Origin: Bryopsis sp. KO-2023
Lineage: Eukaryota > Chlorophyta > Ulvophyceae > Bryopsidales > Bryopsidaceae
Assembly: GCA_030272585.1 (NCBI GenBank)
Contig: BSYQ01000002.1
Location: 7,688,001-7,752,000 of the forward strand
Direction of reading: 5' to 3'
Length of the DNA stretch: 64,000 nt
Part shown: in pieces, positions 55,923 to 64,000 of the stretch
How positions within the stretch are numbered: the first letter of the stretch is position 1
How the letters are laid out: the number at the start of each line of letters is the position of its first letter
Position numbers and translations under genes: made by a program
Notes under the pieces: model-generated
The model's database searches: none
What the model was told of the DNA's origin: nothing
What the model saw: only the letters and a program-made list of their open reading frames with translations

Positions 55923-58900
55923 TCATTTCTTTGATATACTTAGAAGGTCTTCAAGCTCTTTTTTCAGTGACTCGTTGCAATCCTGTCTCCTATGCCACAC
56001 AATCTCCGAAGCAATTTTTCCGTCTTCATCACATATGTCTTCCCTTGCACCTTCGAAAAACAAAGAAGCCAGAAATATCATGGGTCCTGAAAAAAATACG
56101 AGCCTTTTTTTTCCCAGGGAGTCCAGGCTTTTTCTAATCACTTAACGTTTCTTTGATATTAATAGAAGTGGGAATCTGCTAGACAACCCCCCTTGAAAAA
56201 AATTTCAAGCTGTGAGAAAACAATAATTTGATTCTTTTTTCCAGCCTGGATACATCCTCAAGAAAGGTTCCCAGTAGCCAAATTTTTGTATGAATTTGTA
56301 TCGTCTTGATGGGATTGACACCCAAAACAGCTGAGAAAAAATTGATATATCAGAGTGACCTACCACTGTTGATCAATTCCCTGGCTGTGCCAAGGCGGCC
56401 AAAAAAGGACGCCAAATGTAGCGCCGTGTTCCCCTCGTTATCTTGAGCATTGACGTTGGCACCTGAAAAAAAGGAATCACTAGATCCTTATCTTGTCCAT
56501 CAAAAAAAGAAAACCAATTCTTCCTGCCGCTTTTATACAATAATGACATATTTTTAACTGGAAACAAATGAAATTGGACCGGGTTCCAGATGTTTTCGGA
56601 TGAGAATTCCGCCCAAGGAGTTGTTTTTGAGCAGTCATCCAAAAAATGAGAAAAATGCAAGAAAACTTGGATTCTACTCAAGAAGTGGATATTGAAAACT
56701 GAAGGTACTTGTTTCCCATCAGTGGAATTCCCTCTTGTGTTGATCGTTTTCCTGGAATTCCCCTTCCTCTTTTTCATGTGAACATATTGATTTAAAAAAC
56801 AAGGGAAGAAGCAGAAGTTTACCAGCGAGCAACAGTGCCTTCACCACTGCGGGGTGGCCATTTACAGATGCCGCATGCAGTGGAGTCCAACTGGAATCAT
56901 TTTTCGTATTAAGACTGGCCCCTGAACACGGACGACAACGCAAGACTAATATCTTTTTCTGTTCATTCAGCAAAAGTTTCCTTTTTGTGAACAGTCGGAC
57001 GAGTTCCAAGCTTCCTAGACCGCAACTTTTACAGTGGCTGGGCCGTAACAGCAACATATTATGAACGCTGACACTTCTTTCTCAGAGGGAAAAATTGCCT
57101 TTTGTTTGCTTTGAATGCTTGATAAGAAATAAGAAGCGAGCAAAGGCTTACCAGCGTGGATCAATTCCTCGACCACTTCGAGGCGGCCTTTTCTGCATAC
57201 AAAATGTAATGCACTCATTCCCAGGAACCCTTTCATATGAATATCGGCCCCTGACAATGCACCACCAAGCAAGTGCTTATTCACAATCAACAGAAAAAAC
57301 TGTAAAGTTCTGACCTGGAGAAAGGATCAATGCAACGCGATTGCTTGAAAACAGTTTCTATTCACTTAAAAAATGGTTCAAGACCTATATGAATACGAGC
57401 AACTTTTAAGGGGAAAAACAACATATAAAACAAATATACCATCTTTAATGAAAACAGAGAGAGCGAGAGCAAGAAAAATTAGCTAACATAGTCTTCTTTT
57501 CAAGTTCTTGACCAACCAGCTGAAAGTAGACTTGCAACAATAGAAAGATGACCATTCCAGGCAGCTTTGTTTAGTGGGGTCCATTTTTTTTCGTCTTGAG
57601 TATTCACATCGAATCCCATGAATATGAAGGCCTAAAAAATGCACATTGTCACACCACACATTAAAAAATCCTGAAGCAATAAGAAATATGTTTGCATGCG
57701 ATGATAGTAGGAAACAAGTTCGGTACTTTGGTCGGAGAATCAGAATTTTCTTACCTTGACTTGTAGAAGGTCACCGTCTTCGACAGCATCCAGAAGCAGT
57801 TCCGCACTTGTCTTCTTAATACAATAGAAAATCAGAAGCAAAATTACATTTTTCTGATGATTTCAAGAATATCCCGAGCCAACTGGCGTCAAGTAAAACT
57901 TGCAACACACCGTAGAATTACCTCTTCTGTCTTGACATGAGAAGCGACAATTTTCTCTGCAACAAGAGAATGAGAAAATATTTAAATTTTCTGGGATGAG
58001 GTAAGTGCGTGTATTGAAAATGTGATTATTAACACTATGTCTAGCGGAATATTGAGCCGAGGATATGGTGGGTTTTGAAAAATGCCATACTTATGTCGTC
58101 AAACTCTGTTTCCAACGCTTTCATCTCGCTGCATTTCTTTTGGTGGCTCTCAGCACTTGCTCTGATCATATCCTCCTTCCGCTTAATCACTTCATCTCGC
58201 TCCCTGATGTTTTCTTTCAGCGCTGTGATCGTCTCGTCTTTCCCAGTCAATTTTTTCTTACAGCTGGCTACAACGAGAAAAAAAAAGCCTTCACCCTTAC
58301 CATTTTATCCCAACTAGAAATTATTCTGCTCAAATATGGACTACATCTCTCCTGTTTTTGGCATCTTGAGCGGGCGTACCTCGCACAGCTTCAATCTCTT
58401 CCTCCCTGGCAACTCTCTGGGCGACGTTCTTTTCGAGGCTCGGCTGTAGGCATTTTATCAGGGCATCTTTCTCTACCAGTATCTCCATGTCCTTTTCGCA
58501 GAGTTTAGACCTGTTGTTTGTTTGCAGCTCCCCAAAAGCCTTCAGCTGCTCAATCACATTTTCTTGAAAACCCACATTTTGTGTCTGTAACTCGTCTATG
58601 CGGGAGAGAGCCTTTAAAAGCAAAGCATCTCTTTCAGCGGCGATGGCGTCCCTGGCAGATATGCAACGGTTTTTTTCTTCGAGTTTCTCCAGAACGCTGT
58701 GTAGATGCGCATCTTTCGCGTCAAGGGCGACCTGGACGATACCACAAAAACAAGAGTCCCGTCTTGGGGTTCATTGTAACAAAAACAGTAAAATAGTTTG
58801 GTCGATTGATGCTTTAGGCTCTGGCCTGGCATGTCTTGTAATATAAAATACTTCTGGTCCATTGATTCTGGGAGGGTAAGAATTAAAAAAATAGCTGGAG

Positions 58901-59835
58901 CACCTTCAACGAGTGTATTCCATCAGAGACGCTGTCGACTTTCATGAGCGACTGTTGCAACCTTGACCCTGGGGCTGCCATACGTGAAACCAGGAAAAAA
59001 CACTTTTACAACAATTTCTGTGTGACTAGGGTCGTTTTAGGTACAGATAGTTTGCATCCCAGATATTGTCCTGGAACCACCATCAGCGATCTTATGTTGT
59101 CACAACGGTGATTATCCACATGAATGTTTTGTGATGTCTGTTTGTCTACCCGTTGAGGAAGAAATGAGGAAAAACAATAAACGATCGTATACACTTTGAC
59201 CGTTCGGCACGTCTGCAGCGCGCCCCAGCCGAAAACTTGAAAACAACGTGGTGGCAGGCCAGTGCGCGTGCTTTTTAACTCCCTCGAAAAAGTTTTTTCT
59301 TCACCTCGCAGAGGGTCGTTTTGAGAGCTCCGCATGATCTCCTAACGAAACTCACCTGGGCCTTCCAGTTCATTCAGACGGGCACGCAGATGTGTGTTTT
59401 CCGCTTGAGCATCTGGCTTCACAGGCTCACCCAAACGCTTCCCTGTAAAAACAAGCCAAAAGAATCTCAGTGTGGCCCCTGACTGCAATGCTGTCGAGAC
59501 CTGATCAGGTAGGAAAACGTATCGACGCACGTTTTCTAGCTGATACGACGGCACGACCCTTCTCGACAACATTCACACAAACAACACGGAGCTTCACAGG
59601 TCAAGTCTATCGTGGATCGAGGGATAAAGAACGCTGTGCAGTGCCTGATATCGTAGCAACCTCCCTTGCTGTTCCAAGAAAAAGCACGCCCTTTGTGAGA
59701 ATACGAGCAGAAGAACGCGGTGTTACCTCGTGTGGAACCATCCCGACCGTCCGACATGGGCTCGTTGCCAAGCTTGTCTTCGACTGCTGCACCCCAAGAC
59801 CCCCTCCAACTGTTCGACTGCAGGCTGGAAGCCAT
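55923..59835 (-). CDS. Coiled-coil and ankyrin-repeat protein (left copy)
   Basis: Twelve exons on the minus strand give about 476 residues: 59727-59835, 59356-59442, 58904-58974, 58380-58731, 58091-58267, 57922-57956, 57755-57814, 57517-57631, 57152-57250, 56823-56921, 56364-56462 and 55923-56050. Phase is continuous. It starts [20 protein letters not shown]. Residues about 90-265 are long charged helices with heptad character ([51 protein letters not shown]), predicted coiled coil. The C-terminal half has about five ankyrin repeats ([80 protein letters not shown]). Three consecutive repeats are single 99-base exons of the same phase. The protein is likely a scaffold, with unknown partner. 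The donor of exon 2 differs from the right copy, and without that change a stop codon would follow. Confidence 0.85.
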
Positions 59836-60239
59836 TCCTGTGTTCACAAGAGTCGTTTGAAACTGTGGAGCTCTGAGACCTTTTTAAGCTTCAAGGAGGC
59901 GTGGTTGCGTCTGTCGTTTCGGTTGTGACCTGAGGGAACACTACGAGACGTTTTCCGCACTCGCTGAGCGAACACTCGCATACGTGTATCCCTTCCTATC
60001 TTTTCGCCGACCGAACCCGACCCAACCCGCTAGTGTACCGCACGTGGACAGAAATTCGCCGTTTGAGATCAAAACACACGCCAGAGGGGGGCGGAAAAAG
60101 CAAGGTGCATCGATAACTGTCGTTTCTACCATAGAACGCGCCCCTTTTGAAAAGGGAAATCGCATGTGCTGCCATGCCTTTCCAGGAAAGGCTTTCCTTA
60201 TTTGTTTGGTGTTGATGTTGGTGCTGTTGCTCTACTTCA
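59836..60239. promoter_or_regulatory. Promoter arm of the left coiled-coil/ankyrin gene
   Basis: This stretch is repeated in inverted form at about 62110-62621, so both gene copies share the same upstream sequence. Conserved segments include GACCCAACCCGCTAGTGTA and the CACTCGCTGAGCGAACA block. No TATA box is evident. Confidence 0.6.
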
Positions 60240-62109
60240 AAATCTTGTCATTCTGGTCGCTAATTTCACTCCACAGTTGCACACAACAGGTTGTTAAGGA
60301 AAAAAAGGATGAACCACGGTATCTGGCTTTCCTTGATTCGCTGAGACTTGGAATATTGAAAATAAAAGTAGCAGCGAGGTATCCAACGCGGAGGAGGGGG
60401 GACGAGAACAAATCCAAAGAAGCCCCTCTCTTCGTTATTACGCTTCCCAATCTTAAAAAGATGTTCGGGTGTTTTCTCTCTCTTTTTCGACATTTTGTTG
60501 TGCAGGAAAAAGCTTTTCTTTGAATTTAGGTTTCCAGTATGACACTAGGAGTGGATCATGGGTGGTCGATCTATGGGTGTGGTAGGCGATAAAGTCGACG
60601 TCTGTGTGAACGACACAGGACAGAATTTCAGAGGCCTTCTGCTGAAGCCTTCAAGACTGCCATCGCCAATGTATTCGACGGATCAACTGCCAGAGCGTGC
60701 AGCATATGCTGAATGCTCAATGCACCCCCCAAAAAAAAAGGAAAAAGAAAAAGAAATGGAGGGACTGGCGCAATCTAATATTGACAGAAGCAAAAAGGAA
60801 GAGGACATTCCTTCCAAAAGGAAAACCCCTGATCTAGCAGTTAATTAACATTATAATATTCGAATGAAAATCTAAAAAGAAACAACTTATTTTCTGATCC
60901 TACTTCAGTTCTGTGCCTGGTTTGCATGTAGCAAAACAAATCAATCATATTCTCCTACCCTCCTGTGGAGTTATTAATGGGGAAATTGGACTGTTAGATG
61001 GCTGTTCAATTGACGTTTCTTGATGGGTGTGAACAATTAATGCCTGTGGTGAATTAGGAGAGGGAACTGTAGGTGTTGTATTGGACTGGCAGTACCAAGC
61101 AAGGGTTTTTGAGATGTGAAGCTCAGGACCTTCGTTGTCATTATTCTATGTTTCGGACATGGTTCCACAAAAACACCACTAGTTTTCTTTCACCAAGTGG
61201 TGTTTCCTATTACATCAACATTTCACACACTTACATCACACTCCTCTTTTTTCCCACTCTCTGCTGAAAACGAATATTTTTTTATTATCTTTTAACTCTC
61301 CAATTTTTCACGAATCTGATTATCAGTTTTTGGTACCTTTGTATTTCTTTTTCGCGATTTCCTATTGTTCCACAAGGGCTGATTTGGTTTCAGAAATGGG
61401 GTAAAGATGAATGAATGGGAACCGCCGTTTTGCAAGAAGCTAGGAAAACACTCAAGCTCTGCGGATAGACAGAACGACAACAGTGTAAACGGGTCGACAA
61501 GCCCTTTCCTCGAGCGCCTATAATACTCAGACGCCTTGATTATCAAGCCATCGATGGCGGACACAGTACATAATCTTAAACGAATACAACATCGGTGTAT
61601 CACTCTTCCTCTTCTTGTGCTAGTCTCTCACTCTCCCCCCCCCCCAAAAAAAAATGCAACTGAATCAAAATTTAATATCAGTCCAAAATCAAAAAAAGGA
61701 GTGAGAGGAACAATACGCCACTGTCTTCAGATTATTCGTCAATTCTTGATCAAGCCTGTTGAACACCCCTACCATACCCCTTGAAAACACAAAAAATGTA
61801 ACCAACAGAGCCCAGTCCACAGATTTATGAAAAATCAGATTCACTTCCTATCCCCTACCCCACTCAAATAAAACACACACACACAACCAAAAAAATCACT
61901 TCCTGTTACTTTACAGAAGTTAAATTTTGCGGCTCTATGTGAAATAAAAGAGTCGCGGACAGATCTGGGTCTGTAGGAACATTTCTGTAAAACAACCAGC
62001 CATTAGACACACACACACACAAAACAAATCAACCCCCCAACCCCCCTATACATCTGGCTCACCACCACGATGATGAGGGTCTCTATTTTTAATATTCAAA
62101 GTCTAAGCA
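60240..62109. other. Centre of the palindromic gene pair
   Basis: Unique spacer of about 1.9 kb. An open frame of 96 codons (60558-60848, starting MGGRSMGVVGDKVDVCVND) is unrecognised. From about 61640 to 62060 there are reverse-strand traces of repeat R2. Short AC-rich runs occur near 61875 and 62010. Confidence 0.4.
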
Positions 62110-62621
62110 AATTAAGAAATAGCTAGATACCAGAGTTCACCCTCTTTTAATCCTTTTCCCCAGAAACCTGTGTTGTGGACCTGTGGAGCAAAGAAAGCCA
62201 GAATTACAACAGTTCGATGCAGAGCAAAAGCAAAAGCAACAGCACCAACACCAACACCAACAGAAAACGAAAGGAGAGGATTGGTAGCATATGCGATTTC
62301 CCTTTTCAAAAGTGGCGCGCTCTTGTGGCAGTAACGAACAGTTATCGATGCACCTTGCTTTTTCCGCCTCCTTGTGGCGTGTGTTCTGATCTCAATCGGC
62401 GAATTCCTGTCCATGTGCGGTACACTAGCGGGTTGGGTCGGGTTGGGTCGCCGAAAAGATAGGAAAGGGATACACGTATGAATGTTCGCTCAGCGAGTGC
62501 GAAGAACAGCTCATAGTGTTCCCTCAGGTCACAACCGAAACGACAGACGCAACCACGCCTCCTTGAAGCTTAAAAAGGTCTCAGAGCTCCACAGTTTCAA
62601 ACGACTCTTGTGAACACAGGA
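62110..62621. promoter_or_regulatory. Promoter arm of the right coiled-coil/ankyrin gene
   Basis: Inverted relative of 59836-60239, with the CGGGTTGGGTCG segment and the CGCTCAGCGAGTGCG block. A local run of about five CAACA/CCAACA units near 62235-62262 is specific to this arm. Confidence 0.6.
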
Positions 62622-64000
62622 ATGGCTTCCAGCCTGCAGTCGAACAGTTGGAGGGGGTCTTGGGGTGCAGCAGTCGAAGACAAGCTTGGCAACGAGCCCA
62701 TGACGGACGGTCGGGATGATTCCATTCGAGGTAACACCGCGTTCATCTGCTCGTATTCTCACGAAGGACGTGCTTCTTTTTGGAACAGCAAGGGACGTTG
62801 CTACCACATCAGGCACTACACAGCGTGCTTTCTCTTTCGATCCACGATAGACGCCTGCGAAGCTCCGTGTTGTTTGTGTGAATGTTGTCCAGAAGGGTCG
62901 TTCCGTCTTATCAGCTAGAAAACGTGCGGCAATACGTTTTCTTACCTGATCAGGTTTCGACACCGTTGCAGTCAGGGGCCACACTGAGCTTTTTTTCGCT
63001 TGTTTTTATAGGGAAGCGTTTGGGTGAGCGTGAGAAGCCAGATCCTCAAGCGAAAATCGCTCATCTTCGTGCCCGTCTGAATGAACTGGAAGGCCGAGGT
63101 GATTTTCATAAGGAGATCATGCGCAGTTTTCAAGAAGACCCTGTGCGAGGTAAAGGAACATTTTTGAGGGTGTTGAAAAGCACACGCACTGGCTTGCCAC
63201 CACGTTTTTTTTTGTTTTGTTTCTTGGCTAGGGCGCGCTGCAGACGTGCCGAATGATCAAAGTACATACGATCGTGTATTGTTTCTCTCATTTCTTTGTC
63301 AACGGGTAGACAAACAAACATCACATTACATTCCTGTGGATGACCACGTTGTGGTGGTGGTTCCAGGACAATATCTGGGATGCAAACTATCTGTACCCAA
63401 AACGACCCTAGTCACATAGAAATTGTTGTAAAAGTGTTTTTTCCTCGTTTCACGTATGGCAGCCCCAGGGACAAGGCTGCAACAGTCGCCGATGAAAGTC
63501 GACAGCGTCTCTGATGGAATACACTCGTTGAAGGTACTTCAGTTGTCTCGTTTTCTTACCAAAAATATTACAAGACACGCCAGGCCAGAGCCGAAGGCAT
63601 CAACTATTTCTGTTGTAATGCACCCCCAGCCGTTGGGACACCCGTTTGTGTGCTATTTTCCAGGTCGCCCTTGACGCGAAAGATGCGCATCTACACAGCG
63701 TTCTGGAGAAACTCGAGGAAAAAAATCGTTGCATATCTGCCAAGGATGCCACCCTTGCTGAAAGAGATGCGTTGCTTTCAAAGGCTCTCTCCCGCATAGA
63801 CGAGTTGCCGATACAAAATGTGGGTTTTCAAGAGAATGTCACGGAGCAGCTGAAGGCTTTTGGGGAGCTGCAAACAGAGAACAGGTCTAAACTCTGCAAA
63901 AAGAATATGGAGATACTGGTAGAGAAAGATGCCCTGATAAAACGTCTGCAAGCGAGCCTCGAAAAGAACGTCGCCCAGAGAGTTGCCAGGGAGGACGAGA
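62622..64000 (+). CDS. Coiled-coil and ankyrin-repeat protein (right copy), cut by the window end
   Basis: Exons 62622-62730, 63012-63149, 63463-63533 and 63664 to beyond 64000 mirror the left gene with continuous phase. About 218 residues are visible. It starts [20 protein letters not shown] like the left copy. Exon 2 is 51 bases longer at its 3' end, adding a segment that ends MRSFQEDPVR before a GTAAAG donor. The visible part covers the N-terminal region and most of the first coiled coil ([40 protein letters not shown]). The ankyrin half would lie beyond the window. Substitutions relative to the left copy are spread and mostly conservative, which suggests both copies were kept as coding. 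Confidence 0.82.

Overview
This window is nuclear DNA of a eukaryote, probably a single-celled alga or related protist. Its genes carry short GT-AG introns with pyrimidine-rich acceptors. It encodes a mitotic cyclin, F-box/WD40 proteins, a plant/alga-type double-AP2 regulator and secreted lectin/PAN-type proteins. Genes are sparse and embedded in repeats. The species cannot be named from the sequence, and the algal assignment rests mainly on the AP2 domains.

Layout. 0.7-1.4 kb (+): fucolectin-type (FTP) lectin exon. 2.2-2.4 kb (-): broken copy of the first exon of a secreted PAN-type gene. 3.7-6.2 kb (+): seven-exon double-AP2 protein. 8.1-10 kb: dispersed repeat R1. 11.1-12.2 kb (-): intronless F-box/WD40 protein, subfamily A. 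13.7-16.5 kb (-): seven-exon mitotic cyclin. 18.9-19.5 kb (-): three-exon secreted PAN/Apple-like protein. 20.0 kb (-): tRNA-Leu(UAA). 23.6-24.7 kb (+): F-box/WD40, subfamily B. 26 kb: small inverted-repeat DNA transposon. 28.1-30.9 kb: DNA transposon with CACTA-type ends and palindromic subterminal arrays. 33.5-34.5 kb: inverted copy of the tRNA-Leu block, with a broken tRNA. 36.3-37.3 kb (-): second subfamily B F-box gene. 37.4-45.4 kb: young LTR-retrotransposon-like element with no long open frame, inserted in the upstream region of that gene. 46.2-49.2 kb: R3, R1 and R2 repeats. 49.8-51.0 kb (+): second subfamily A F-box gene. 53.3 kb (+): acidic C-terminal exon. 55.9-59.8 kb (-) and 62.6-64 kb (+): head-to-head inverted copies of a coiled-coil/ankyrin gene.

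The window is dominated by segmental duplication, mostly inverted. The four F-box/WD40 genes lie as A(-), B(+), B(-), A(+). The 21.1-24.7 kb block (R1, R3, B promoter, B gene) recurs inverted at 36.3-48 kb, split by the LTR element. The tRNA-Leu block recurs inverted, and the coiled-coil/ankyrin gene forms a large palindrome. The F-box/WD40 proteins would be substrate receptors of SCF ubiquitin ligases and the cyclin a CDK partner. Nothing shows that the window forms one pathway; shared biology looks like lineage-specific gene-family expansion driven by repeats.

Exon models below were assembled by eye from splice signals and phase continuity. The cyclin, PAN, AP2 and coiled-coil/ankyrin models each keep an open frame through every junction.
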